A stretch of DNA of 64,000 nt from Mesorhizobium neociceri (GCF_013520985.1 NZ_JACDTY010000001.1:744001-808000), one strand, 5' to 3'. Numbered from the stretch's first letter, positions 7,992 to 16,452 are shown. The notes: generated by a model not told the origin, from the sequence alone. Numbers and translations: made by a program.

Positions 7992-9137
7992 TCAGTTTTC
8001 GCGGAGCTTGACGATGTCGTTGAGCAGTCCGCCCGTCCCGTTGTGGACGGTCAGCCGCTCGACCTTGCCGGCGATGGTTTCCAGAGCCTCGAGCTCCTTC
8101 AACCGCAGCATCACCGGGTTTTCGGCCATCACCCTGGCCGTGTTGAGGAGCGAACGCGTGGCGTTCGTCTCCTCGCGGCGGCGGATGACGTTGGCCTCGG
8201 CCTGCTTTTCGGCCGAAACCACCTGGTTGAGGATTTCGCGCATCTCGCCCGGCAGGATGACATCCTTGAGGGCGATGTCGCTGACCTCGACCCCGATCGC
8301 GGCCATGTCGGCACGGACCTTGGCCGCCGCCTCCTCATCGACCGTCACCTTCTTTTCAAGGATCTGGTCGAGCGTCAGCGCGCCAAGCGTCTTGCGGAAG
8401 GCGTACTGCAGGGCGCGGTAGAGGGCTTCGGAGAAGTCCTTCACCGTGCTCACCGCCTTGACCGGGTCGACGACCTGGTATTCGGCGGCGATGTTGACCC
8501 GGATCGTCACCCGATCCTTGGTCAGCACTTCCTGCCCGGCGACATCGAGCGACTGGCGCTTGAGGTCGACGACCTTCACCTGAACCATGCGTCCGACGTT
8601 CCAGAACGCATGCACGCCCGCGGCCAGCGTGCGCACCAGCACGCCGTCGACGAACAGCAGTCCGGCCTGACCATCGACCACCGGATGGACGAACATCAAT
8701 TCCGTCTTCCGGGCCTGACCGAGCCGGCGCATCAGCGCCGGGTCGATGGCGAGATCGTTCGCAGTGTCGACCGATGCCACCTTCCACGGACCGGCATCCG
8801 TCCACAGCACCAGCTTGCGATCCGGCGCCAGAACGGCATGGAGGTTACCGTCACGCTCGATGACGGCAACATCCGTGCGTCCGGTGCGAACGACGGTGAA
8901 ATGACGCGCGGCCACATCCGGGAGCTTGTCGAACAACGCCTTCTCGTACGCCGAAACGAATTCCGGGTTCTTCAGATCGTGCCGCGACACTTCCAGGCGT
9001 CCGCGCCGGTTGGCGAGCGAATGCTCACCCGGCAGTAGGACAGCCTTGATCTCCCCCTTGTAGAGGGTGAGGGCACGTTCGTTTTCCTTTACGAGGACGC
9101 GCTCGCGTCCAAGAACCTTGTCGAGAATAGTCGTCAT
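7992..9137 (-). CDS. Slipin-family SPFH/Band 7 protein
   Basis: SPFH (stomatin/prohibitin/flotillin) protein of 381 residues. The Band 7 domain covers roughly residues 150-350, with 'QSLDVAGQEVLTKDRVT', 'LDQILEKK', 'VSDIALKDVILPGEM' and the charged helix 'QAEANVIRRREETNATR' that drives oligomerisation. Unlike stomatins it has no N-terminal membrane hairpin; about 150 soluble residues come first. The ATG at 9137 is chosen over an in-frame start seven codons upstream because AGGAG lies seven bases before it. Two tandem tRNA-like genes lie about 360 bases upstream on the same strand. From memory, slipins of this soluble type recur in bacterial RNA-repair (RtcB/RtcR) loci. No rtcB, rtcA or rsr gene is in this window, so the role is open. 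Confidence 0.85.
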   Translation of the reverse strand: MTTILDKVLGRERVLVKENERALTLYKGEIKAVLLPGEHSLANRRGRLEVSRHDLKNPEFVSAYEKALFDKLPDVAARHFTVVRTGRTDVAVIERDGNLHAVLAPDRKLVLWTDAGPWKVASVDTANDLAIDPALMRRLGQARKTELMFVHPVVDGQAGLLFVDGVLVRTLAAGVHAFWNVGRMVQVKVVDLKRQSLDVAGQEVLTKDRVTIRVNIAAEYQVVDPVKAVSTVKDFSEALYRALQYAFRKTLGALTLDQILEKKVTVDEEAAAKVRADMAAIGVEVSDIALKDVILPGEMREILNQVVSAEKQAEANVIRRREETNATRSLLNTARVMAENPVMLRLKELEALETIAGKVERLTVHNGTGGLLNDIVKLREN

Positions 9138-9500
9138 TGTCTTACTCCTGTCGGGCATGGCCCCATGCGAGGCGTCACGTCATGCGTCGATCTTCCCTTC
9201 GTTTCTCGTTTCACTTCGTCGTCGTCCCCGCACGAATGATCCGGAGACCGGGTGGCATCAAATCGTGGCGGACCTTCGGGAGCGGATCGCGGGGCAGCGA
9301 AGCGGACGCCGGAGGCCGAAGCCTCCCTTGCCGGCGACACTGCGCCTTGATCATCACCGCGGGCCTGGCCGCGAGCCGATGGCGTCAGATCTTTCGAACC
9401 GGCCTTGGCCCGTGGGCTTCGGCGGCTGGTCAGGTCTTCAGCATTCCGGTCCCCGGACCGTTTTTTCAGATAACACCGTGAAAGGGTGGTGGCCTGTCAG
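9138..9500 (-). other. 363-base leader between the tRNA-like pair and slipin
   Basis: No convincing coding sequence on either strand: the short open frames have no family features. If the tRNA-like pair and slipin share a transcript, this would be a long untranslated spacer. Apart from the slipin ribosome-binding site (AGGAG near 9144-9149) I see no strong hairpin or operator here. Confidence 0.4.
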
Positions 9501-9575
9501 CCATTGGAGAAGGATTCGAACCTTCGACCGTCAGATTATGAGTCTGATGCTCTACCCAAACTGAGCTATCCGTGG
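9501..9575 (-). ncRNA. tRNA-like element with CAU anticodon and defective acceptor stem
   Basis: Folds as a tRNA in three of four arms on the minus strand. The D arm is GCTC/GAGC with a ten-base loop. The anticodon arm is TCAGA/TCTGA with loop CTCATAA (anticodon CAT), perfectly paired. The T arm is GAAGG/CCTTC with loop TTCGAAT. The acceptor stem does not form: only the three pairs next to the T arm (GGA/TCC) and the outermost C-G match, and no CCA follows the expected 3' end. Its first three bases are the CCA of the neighbouring tRNA-like element. It is not a credible decoding tRNA-Met or tRNA-Ile; it looks like a tRNA mimic or a relic. Confidence 0.7.
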
Positions 9576-9646
9576 TGCAGACAGCAGGATTCGAACCTGC
9601 GACCTCCGGACCCAAATCCGGCGCTCTCCCCCTGAGCTACATCCGC
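9573..9646 (-). ncRNA. tRNA-like element with UGG anticodon, encoded CCA and odd anticodon loop
   Basis: Cloverleaf on the minus strand with an acceptor stem that pairs throughout (GCGGATG/TGTCTGC, three of the seven pairs being G-U). It has D arm GCTC/GAGC, T arm GCAGG/CCTGC with loop TTCGAAT, discriminator A and an encoded CCA. The anticodon arm is abnormal: CCGGA/TCCGG leaves a six-base loop TTTGGG, or, if the last pair opens, an eight-base loop. The triplet TGG would read proline. Its CCA is shared with the first three bases of the next element, so the two overlap by three bases. It differs strongly from normal alphaproteobacterial tRNA-Pro. Confidence 0.7.
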
Positions 9647-9678
9647 GATCCCAATCCCCAAAGCGGCGCCGTATACAG

Positions 9679-9693
9679 GGCGGCAAAGCCGCC
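9679..9693. repeat. Short GC hairpin upstream of the tRNA-like pair
   Basis: GGCGGC-AAA-GCCGCC, a perfect six-base-pair hairpin with a three-base loop, 33 bases upstream of the first tRNA-like element. It may mark the end of the histidine phosphatase transcript or a control site; nothing else in the 9647-9864 spacer stands out. Confidence 0.35.
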
Positions 9694-9864
9694 TGCACGG
9701 GCGGAGACGAAAGCTCCAACCGTTGTGCTCGCTTCGGTTTTCGTGACCGGGAGCGCGCCTATAGACCCTGCGACGGGTTGTCGCAAGCGGCATTGTGGCG
9801 GCTTCTTTGCGGCTTCTTTCGGCGGTGGTATTTCGGCAACAGTGCGCGGGGGCTGACAGGCTGC

Positions 9865-10413
9865 TCAGAAGGTGACGCGGCCGAGCACGCGCAGGCCGTC
9901 GCCTTGCGGTTCGACCACCACCGCTTCGCCTTCGCGCGGCGACACTCCGGTCAACGCCTGGATGTTTTCGAGATGCGTGACCATGACCAGATTGTCGGAA
10001 CCGGAATAGGCGCGGATTTCCTTCATCACCGCGTCGAGCTGTGCCGCCTTCTCGATCGGATCGTTCTTCAGGAGGTCGAGCGGTGCAAAAAGCTCCGGTT
10101 CCGCTTCGAAGGCGATGCGGGCGGTGTCGAGGCAGCGGCAATAGCGGCTGGACAGCACGCGCTCCACCGGGGCGGAACGAGCGCCGAACAAGGCGCCAAT
10201 CTTGTTTGCTTGCTGCTTGCCGCGTGCCGACAGATTGACCTGGGTCGCACAGTTGCCGATGTCGAAATTGGCGGGGTCGGTGGTGCCGGTGACCAGCGCA
10301 TGGCGAAGCAGCACGACACGGCCGCCGTCCCGCAGCAGCGCCCAGCCGGCGTCCGTCGCATGGGCGACGGCAGGGACGGCAAGCAGGAACAGCGCCAGCA
10401 AAAATCGAATCAT
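9865..10413 (-). CDS. Exported histidine phosphatase family protein
   Basis: Phosphoglycerate-mutase-like (histidine phosphatase superfamily) protein of 182 residues with a signal peptide (residues 1-19, ending AHA), so it acts in the periplasm. The phosphate pocket reads 'VLLRHALVTG', with RHA in place of the common RHG, followed by 'LSARGKQQA' and the second His in 'MVTHLENI'. Short periplasmic members of this type are mostly uncharacterised. The ATG at 10413 is preferred to an upstream in-frame start because GGAAAGG precedes it and the signal peptide begins there. The caspase-TPR gene lies upstream on the same strand, about 100 bases away. Confidence 0.85.
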   Translation of the reverse strand: MIRFLLALFLLAVPAVAHATDAGWALLRDGGRVVLLRHALVTGTTDPANFDIGNCATQVNLSARGKQQANKIGALFGARSAPVERVLSSRYCRCLDTARIAFEAEPELFAPLDLLKNDPIEKAAQLDAVMKEIRAYSGSDNLVMVTHLENIQALTGVSPREGEAVVVEPQGDGLRVLGRVTF

Positions 10414-10515
10414 CGAAACCTTTCCGGGAGCCAGATGTCGGCTCCGGTTGTTCTGATATAGGGACCTGAAAGCCGGCACAAAGACAAGCGAAAGGCAGAC
10501 GCTCCGCCGGTAGCT

Positions 10516-13500
10516 TCACTTTTTCGCCATCTGCTTCTTCGCCAGATCGATCTTCTGGTCGGTGAGCGGGATGGGGATCGTGTAGCCGGCTTCGGTAAAG
10601 CCCTGCTTGGCGTTCTCGAAGAATTCGATCGCCTTGAGATATTCCGGCTTGCCTGCGCCATAGCTGGCGCGGTTCCAGTGGACGTCACCGAGATTGTTTT
10701 GCTCGAAGGCCCACTGCAGTGGCTGACTTTCGCGCGTAAACACCTTCAGCGTCGCCGTGAACGCCGCCTCGGCGTCATTGAGATATTTGTCGGTCCGCTG
10801 GAGATTGCCGAGATTAAGCAGGCTCATGCCGATGCCATTTTGAGCATTGGCCCAGTCGACCGGTGCGGCCTCGATGGTGAGTATTTCAAGCGCTGCCCGC
10901 CGCGCCGCAATCGAATCCTGCAGGGTCTTGGGATCGGAATTGCTCATGCTCAGCCAGTGCAGCGTCGAGCCCAGGCCAGCCTGGGCCAGTGCCCATTGCC
11001 GCGGATTCGTCTCGCGCTTGTATTCGCGCAACGCATTGCCGTAGGCGTCGACCGCAGCGCTGTAGTGCTCGGGCTTGTCGGTCACGCCGCCCAGCAGCTG
11101 CAGCGTGTTGCCGAGATTGTAGTAGCTCATGGCCCAATCTTGCGGGAATTTTCGTCGGACATAAACCTGCCGGGCGGCCTGGAAGGCTGCCGCCGACTGT
11201 TCCAGCTTGGCCGCATCACGTGTCCGCTGGCCAAGCGTCTGATAGATCGAGCCGAGATTGTTCTGCGCCGAGGCCCAGTCCATCGGGAAGCGCTGGCGGG
11301 TGAACACGGTCAGCGCGTCGTCATAGGCGGAAGCTGCTTCGTCGAGCGTAGCCGTGCCCATGTCGTAGCGGGCGACGCCAGTGAGTGCATTACCGAGGTT
11401 GAGCCGGCTGGTGGCCCACGACACCGGGAAGGTTTCGCGGGTTCGCACTTCGAGTGCGGCGCGGAACGCGGCGGCCGCCTCACTGATCTTGGCCTTGTCG
11501 TTGAGCTGGATGCCGAGCGTCACCAGCGTGTTGCCGAGATTGTTCTCGACCATCGCCCATTCCACGGGGGCTTTCTCGCGCGTGTATTCCTCGAGCGCGA
11601 GCCGGTAGGCGGCTTCCGCGTCCTTCAGATGCTCGCCGGCGGGCTCGCGTTCGGAAAGGGCATAGAGCGCCAGGCCGAGATTGTTCTGCGACGCGGCCCA
11701 GTCGAGCGGCAGCTTGTCGCGCGGACGCTTTTCCAGTGTGGCGCGCATTGCCGCCACCGCATCGTTCAGGAGCTTGGGATCGCTTTCGCGTTCCCCAATC
11801 TTCAAGAGCACGTTGGCCAGGTTGTTCTGCGCCGCAGCCCAGTTGCGATCATCTTTCTCGCGCTCGAAGACGGCAAGCGAATCGCGGAAGATATGCGCCG
11901 CCTCTTCCAGATGCGCGGTCTCGGTTTCGCGTTCGCCGATGGTTTGCAGCACGACCGCCATGTTGTTGCGAGTGATTGCCCAATCGCGATTCTGTTCACC
12001 GTTGGGGATGAAGTTCAGGATGACATGATAGGCCTCGATGGATTGTTGCAGGGCATTGAGGTCGCCCGTGGCGTAGCCAAAAGCGTTCAGCGCCTCGGCT
12101 TCCTGGTTCTTGTAGTTCCAGCGCAGCTTTTCATCCCACTTCTCGACCAGCGAGAACGCCTTGGCATAGTCGTTGGCGGCGGATTTGTAGTCGAAGACCA
12201 GTGCCGCGGCGTCGGCGCGTTTGGCGTAGACGGCGGCGTCGGCGATGCGCTTTTTCCGAAGCAGATCCTCGGCCTGGTCGACTGCACCGCTGTTTTGCTC
12301 GACCCGGGCGACAGCGTCATCAAGGAATTTACGGGCCGTCACCATGGCGCCCTGGCTGATGGCCTTGTCGGCCGAGGCGACGAGGCGCGAGATTTCGGGA
12401 TCGTCGGTGCGCAGCGCCGCGCGTTCGGCCATCATCTTTTTCAGGCGCTCGGCCTGGCCGTCCAGCACCTTCTGCAGGTCGTTCGGATCTTCGGGGATCT
12501 TTTCCGTGCCGAGCGCCTTGAGCACGCCATAGAGCGCATCGAGCGGCACGTCGTCCTTGAGCGAGGCCAGCTCCACCTGCGCCCGCTTGGGGTCGGGCAG
12601 GTCGGAAATGGTCAGCAGCAATTGCCGCCGCTCGCCAGTGATCAGCCCGTCATCGCCAGTCGGCTCCGGTGGCGCGACGCCGAAATAGAGCAGCCGGCGC
12701 AGGCTCTCGCTGACCCATGGGCGCTGCTTCGCCTTGGTGTCGAGATAGACCTCTTCGGTCACCATGCGCATGACCGAACCGAATTCGGTGCCCTTCATCG
12801 CCGTGAGATGACGCAGCAGCGCCGCAGCGTAGGGGCTGTTTTCGCCGGCGGCGCCGTCGAGCGCCGGGCGGCCCGGTTCGGCGGCAAAGCCAACCACGGT
12901 GCCGAGGCTGGCATCGTCCACTGAGGCATTGGCGAGCGCCTTGGCGCCGCGCATCGGTTCGAGCCCGCCGGCGCCGATGGGCTCGGCGGAGGCCGTCGGC
13001 CCTAGGCGCACAACTGCATCTGGCGGAAACGGATTGGTGCGGCAGGCATCGAGCAGCACGATCGTCACCGGCACGGTCTTCTTCAACTCAACCATGACGG
13101 CCGAAATCGGCACCAGCGCCTCACCGGCATTCTTCAGCGACGACACGTCGGCGTCGACCGGCACCAGATAGTTCTCGCCGCCGGCTTCGATGCCGTGGCC
13201 GGAATAATAGATGAAAGCGACGTCGGCGCCTTCTGCGTCCTCGACAAACCGGTCGAGGTCGCGCTTCAGCTTGGCGGCGTCACGATCGGTGACGTTGCGG
13301 GCATCGAAGCCGAGGTCGGTCAGCATCTTGGCCATGTCGCGGGCGTCGTTGGCCGGATTTGCAAGGGCGGCGATATGGTCGTATTTCGACTGGCCGATGA
13401 TCAGCGCCACGCCCTTAAGGCTTTTGGTTTCGGCAGCCTGAACCGCTGATACGGCAAGGCAGAACAGCACGGCGACGAGACGCGTCAGCCGCCGGACACA

Positions 13501-13530
13501 ATTGCCATTTGAAGTGCCGACAAAGGCCAT
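10516..13530 (-). CDS. Exported caspase-like (C14) protease with about ten TPR-type repeats
   Basis: Protein of 1004 residues. A signal-peptide-like N-terminus (about residues 13-32, ending VQA-A) is followed by a caspase/metacaspase domain (about 38-270) with catalytic His112 in 'YYSGHGIE' and Cys163 in 'LLDACRTNPF'. A charged linker (about 300-450) precedes roughly ten repeats of about 50 residues (about 510-990), each centred on a 'W-A-x-x-x-N-N-L-G' core such as 'WASAQNNLGSIYQTLG'. The repeats resemble TPRs and probably bind a partner protein. Many bacterial C14 proteins are immune effectors, but the signal peptide here points to the periplasm. No obvious partner gene is adjacent. Confidence 0.88.
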   Translation of the reverse strand: MAFVGTSNGNCVRRLTRLVAVLFCLAVSAVQAAETKSLKGVALIIGQSKYDHIAALANPANDARDMAKMLTDLGFDARNVTDRDAAKLKRDLDRFVEDAEGADVAFIYYSGHGIEAGGENYLVPVDADVSSLKNAGEALVPISAVMVELKKTVPVTIVLLDACRTNPFPPDAVVRLGPTASAEPIGAGGLEPMRGAKALANASVDDASLGTVVGFAAEPGRPALDGAAGENSPYAAALLRHLTAMKGTEFGSVMRMVTEEVYLDTKAKQRPWVSESLRRLLYFGVAPPEPTGDDGLITGERRQLLLTISDLPDPKRAQVELASLKDDVPLDALYGVLKALGTEKIPEDPNDLQKVLDGQAERLKKMMAERAALRTDDPEISRLVASADKAISQGAMVTARKFLDDAVARVEQNSGAVDQAEDLLRKKRIADAAVYAKRADAAALVFDYKSAANDYAKAFSLVEKWDEKLRWNYKNQEAEALNAFGYATGDLNALQQSIEAYHVILNFIPNGEQNRDWAITRNNMAVVLQTIGERETETAHLEEAAHIFRDSLAVFEREKDDRNWAAAQNNLANVLLKIGERESDPKLLNDAVAAMRATLEKRPRDKLPLDWAASQNNLGLALYALSEREPAGEHLKDAEAAYRLALEEYTREKAPVEWAMVENNLGNTLVTLGIQLNDKAKISEAAAAFRAALEVRTRETFPVSWATSRLNLGNALTGVARYDMGTATLDEAASAYDDALTVFTRQRFPMDWASAQNNLGSIYQTLGQRTRDAAKLEQSAAAFQAARQVYVRRKFPQDWAMSYYNLGNTLQLLGGVTDKPEHYSAAVDAYGNALREYKRETNPRQWALAQAGLGSTLHWLSMSNSDPKTLQDSIAARRAALEILTIEAAPVDWANAQNGIGMSLLNLGNLQRTDKYLNDAEAAFTATLKVFTRESQPLQWAFEQNNLGDVHWNRASYGAGKPEYLKAIEFFENAKQGFTEAGYTIPIPLTDQKIDLAKKQMAKK

Positions 13531-13640
13531 TTGTCGTGTCGTCCGCCCGATGATCCAAACCCTCTATAAGCCTGCCAGCCGACGATGATCAAATTCGGGC
13601 GCGATTGCGCCGCGACCATGGCTCGCTTATCCCTCGGGAA

Positions 13641-14591
13641 ATGTCTGCACTTACCGAAACCGTCCTCTTCGTCTTCAGCCTCGTCGCGCTCGGCTATGTC
13701 GCCGGGTGGACCGGCTATCTCAAGCCGGCGAGCGGCGAGGGGATATCGGAGTTCGCCGTCAACGTGGCTATGCCGCTCCTGTTGTTCCAGACGATGGTGA
13801 GGTCCGACTTCCACGGGGTGGCGCCATGGCCGCTATGGTTCGCCTATTTTACGGCGGTCGCCATCACCTGGGCCGCCGGCCATCTGGTCACCACGCGCAT
13901 TTTCGGCCGGGATGCCCGCGCAGGTGTCGTCGGCGGCGTGTCGTCGGCGTTTTCCAATGTCGTGCTGCTCGGCGCGCCCTTTATCCTCGGCATATTCGGC
14001 GCCGATGGCTTCGAGGTGCTGTCTCTGCTGGTCTCGGTGCATCTGCCGATCATGCTGATGGCCTCGATCGTGCTGTTCGAGATATTCGGCCGCGGCAGCG
14101 GCGAACCCGTGCATCCTTTGCGCGTTATCCGTCGCTTCCTCAGGCGGCTGTTCATGAATCCGTTGGTCATTGGCATTCTGGCGGGGCTTGCATGGCGCAT
14201 CACGGGTGCGCCGCTGCCTGATGTAGCCACGCGCCTGGTCGATGCGCTGGCCGGTACGGCGGGGCCGGTGGCATTGTTCGCCATGGGGCTCAGCCTCCGC
14301 CGCTTCGGCATTTCGGGGAATGTCAGGCCGGCGCTGGCGCTTTCGGCACTGAAACTCTTCCTGATGCCGGCGCTGGTCCTGGTCTTCGTCTGGCTGCTCG
14401 GCCTGCCGCCCTTGACGGCCAAGGTGGCGGTGATGGTGGCCGCGATGCCATCCGGCGTCAATTCCTACCTGATCGCCGTGCAGTTCAACACCGGCCAGGC
14501 GCTGGCGTCGAACCAGATGACCATTGCCACCGCCTGCGCCGCTCTCACCACGACTTTCTGGCTGACGGTGGTTGTCCATGTCTTTGGCTAA
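13641..14591 (+). CDS. AEC-family transporter (auxin efflux carrier-like)
   Basis: Inner-membrane carrier of 316 residues with the ten-helix AEC/BASS-like arrangement: hydrophobic segments throughout, a central loop ('GRGSGEPVHPLRV') and the C-terminal half containing 'LPPLTAKVAVMVAAMPSG'. Bacterial AEC proteins move small dicarboxylates such as malate or malonate, and despite the name auxin is not established. The ATG at 13641 fits the family N-terminus; a TTG start at 13605 would add 12 residues. The gene is divergent from the caspase gene, and a long palindromic repeat starts at its stop codon. Confidence 0.85.
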   Translation: MSALTETVLFVFSLVALGYVAGWTGYLKPASGEGISEFAVNVAMPLLLFQTMVRSDFHGVAPWPLWFAYFTAVAITWAAGHLVTTRIFGRDARAGVVGGVSSAFSNVVLLGAPFILGIFGADGFEVLSLLVSVHLPIMLMASIVLFEIFGRGSGEPVHPLRVIRRFLRRLFMNPLVIGILAGLAWRITGAPLPDVATRLVDALAGTAGPVALFAMGLSLRRFGISGNVRPALALSALKLFLMPALVLVFVWLLGLPPLTAKVAVMVAAMPSGVNSYLIAVQFNTGQALASNQMTIATACAALTTTFWLTVVVHVFG

Positions 14592-14732
14592 GGTACGTCG
14601 ATATTCAGGTGATGCCGGCCTGCGAGCGAAGGCTTCCTGCGCTTCCGGTACTCACGGACCAAATGTCCGCTCCGTTCCGGTTCTCGGAATCCCTCGCTCT
14701 CGACTCGGCCTGACCTGAATCTCAACGTACCT
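14591..14732. repeat. 142-base imperfect palindromic intergenic repeat
   Basis: Left arm from 14591 (AGGTACGTCGATATTCAGGT) and right arm ending at 14732, whose reverse complement reads AGGTACGTTGAGATTCAGGT. The similarity continues with scattered mismatches for about 45 bases into each arm, and an inner hairpin lies around 14648-14675. It begins inside the stop codon of the AEC gene and could terminate its transcript. Size and build resemble rhizobial RIME-type repeats. Confidence 0.7.
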
Positions 14733-14836
14733 TGAACGACATCCGCCAACGGGCTCTCGTCTTGCGCTGGCCCAACCCCTATATGCCATCTTGCAATTGC
14801 TTGCGGGGCTTGCCCTCGGTAAAGAGCAGTGGCTCA

Positions 14837-14856
14837 AAGTCATGAATTCATGACTT
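14837..14856. promoter_or_regulatory. Perfect 20-base palindrome upstream of the dehydrogenase gene
   Basis: AAGTCATGAATTCATGACTT is fully self-complementary and lies 79 bases before the gabD start codon. A perfect 20-mer dyad in this position is a likely operator for a homodimeric repressor. No regulator gene is adjacent, so the protein that binds it is unknown. Confidence 0.6.
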
Positions 14857-14934
14857 GGCGTGCCGGCACCGATGCGCACGCTCATCGATCAAATCCAGCG
14901 ACGGCCCGTCAGCGCGCCGAACGGAGGCTAGACC

Positions 14935-16392
14935 ATGCTTCAGAAAACCAGCCATTTCATGCGCCAGGCCAATCTCATCAATGGCGAATGGGTGCAGGCC
15001 GACAGCGGCCAGACAGTCGACGTCAACAATCCGGCCACCGGCCTCAAGATTGGCACCGTGCCGAAGTCGGGCAAGGCGGAAACCCGCCGCGCCATCGAGG
15101 CCGCCGCCGAAGCCTTCAAGACCTGGCGCAAGACCACTGCGCTCGAACGCTCGAAGCTCTTGCGCAAGCTGCATGACGCAATGATGGACAATCAGGACGT
15201 GCTGGCCGAACTGCTCACCATCGAGCAGGGCAAGTCGCTGGCCGAATCCAAGGGCGAGATCGGCTCGGCCGCGTCCTACATCCTGTGGTTCGCCGAGGAA
15301 GGCCGGCGCACCTATGGCGACGTCGTGCCGTCGCCGTGGGGCGATCGGCGCATCCTGGTAACCAAGGAACCGGTCGGCGTCATCGCCGCCATCACGCCGT
15401 GGAATTTCCCGTCCTCGATGCTTGCCCGCAAGCTTGGCCCGGCACTTGCGGCCGGCTGCACCGCCGTGGTCAAGCCGGCCTCGCAGACGCCGTATTCCGG
15501 TCTTGCCTGGGGCGCTCTTGCCGAGGAGGTCGGCTTCCCCAAGGGTGTCGTCAACATCCTGACCGGGTCGGCCAGCGAGATCGGCGACGAGATCTGCGCC
15601 AACCCGCTGATCTCGAAGATCACCTTCACCGGCTCGACCGAGGTCGGCAAGCTCCTGATCCAGAAATCGTCGGTGACCGTCAAGAAAGTGTCGATGGAAC
15701 TCGGCGGCAACGCGCCGTTCGTGGTCTTCGACGACGCTGACCTCGATCGCGCCGTCGCCGGCGCCATCACGGCGAAGTACCGCAATTCCGGCCAGACCTG
15801 CGTGTGCACCAACCGCTTCCTCGTGCAGGCCGGTATCTACGACAAGTTTGTCGAGAAGCTGGTCGCCGCCAGCAACAATCTCAAGGTCGGTTCGGGCCTC
15901 GAAGAGGGTGTGCAGCAGGGGCCGCTGATCGACGTGAAGGCGGTCGAGAAGGTCGAGGAATTCATCGCCGACGCCACGTCCAAGGGCGGCAAGGTTGTCG
16001 CCGGCGGCAAGCGCCACGCGCTTGGCGGCTCGTTCTTCCAGCCGACGGTCATCGCCAATGCGAAGCCTGACATGCGCTTCATGAAGGAAGAGATTTTTGG
16101 CCCGATCGCCCCGGTGTTCAAGTTCGAGACCGAGGAAGAAGCCATCGCACTCGCCAACGACACCGAGTTCGGCCTTGCCGCCTATTTCTACACCGGAGAT
16201 CTCGGTCGCGCCTTCCGCGTCATGGAAGGTCTGAAATACGGCATGGTCGGCGTCAATGAAGGCCTCATCACCACGCCGGAAGCGCCGTTCGGCGGCGTCA
16301 AGGAATCGGGCCTCGGCAAGGAAGGCGGACATCAGGGCATCGAGGATTATCTCGACACCAAATATGTCTGCATCGGCGGCCTCGGCCTCTAA
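14935..16392 (+). CDS. gabD: NAD(P)-dependent succinate-semialdehyde dehydrogenase
   Basis: Aldehyde dehydrogenase of 485 residues of the GabD type, converting succinate semialdehyde to succinate in the GABA shunt. Seen are the Rossmann segment 'TPWNFPSSMLARK', the coenzyme loop 'TFTGSTEVGK', the general-base Glu in 'MELGGNAPF', the nucleophile in 'SGQTCVCTNR' and 'EEIFGPIAPVF' near the C-terminus. The Cys-Val-Cys arrangement at the nucleophile is typical of SSADH. GGAGG lies seven bases before the ATG. A perfect palindrome at 14837-14856 probably governs transcription. A related aldehyde substrate cannot be excluded without assay. Confidence 0.88.
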   Translation: MLQKTSHFMRQANLINGEWVQADSGQTVDVNNPATGLKIGTVPKSGKAETRRAIEAAAEAFKTWRKTTALERSKLLRKLHDAMMDNQDVLAELLTIEQGKSLAESKGEIGSAASYILWFAEEGRRTYGDVVPSPWGDRRILVTKEPVGVIAAITPWNFPSSMLARKLGPALAAGCTAVVKPASQTPYSGLAWGALAEEVGFPKGVVNILTGSASEIGDEICANPLISKITFTGSTEVGKLLIQKSSVTVKKVSMELGGNAPFVVFDDADLDRAVAGAITAKYRNSGQTCVCTNRFLVQAGIYDKFVEKLVAASNNLKVGSGLEEGVQQGPLIDVKAVEKVEEFIADATSKGGKVVAGGKRHALGGSFFQPTVIANAKPDMRFMKEEIFGPIAPVFKFETEEEAIALANDTEFGLAAYFYTGDLGRAFRVMEGLKYGMVGVNEGLITTPEAPFGGVKESGLGKEGGHQGIEDYLDTKYVCIGGLGL

Positions 16393-16452
16393 CAGCGTAG
16401 ACAGATGGGGCAGGCCGCGCGCCTGCCCTTGCCAGACGACATTCAGCCAGCC

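Noticed and set aside
9501..9646. Ordinary tRNA-Met and tRNA-Pro genes
   Set aside because: One lacks an acceptor stem, the other has a wrong-sized anticodon loop, and they overlap; both differ from normal alphaproteobacterial tRNAs.
9670..9705. Possible sigma-54 promoter (as in RtcR-controlled loci) upstream of the tRNA-like genes
   Set aside because: The best stretch, GTGCAGGCGGCTTTGCC on the minus strand, lacks a GG/GC pair at the required 10-base spacing; it is explained by the GGCGGC hairpin.
9566..10519. Approximately 317-codon minus frame across the tRNA-like pair and histidine phosphatase
   Set aside because: Overlaps structured RNA and a recognised gene in another frame, with no family features.
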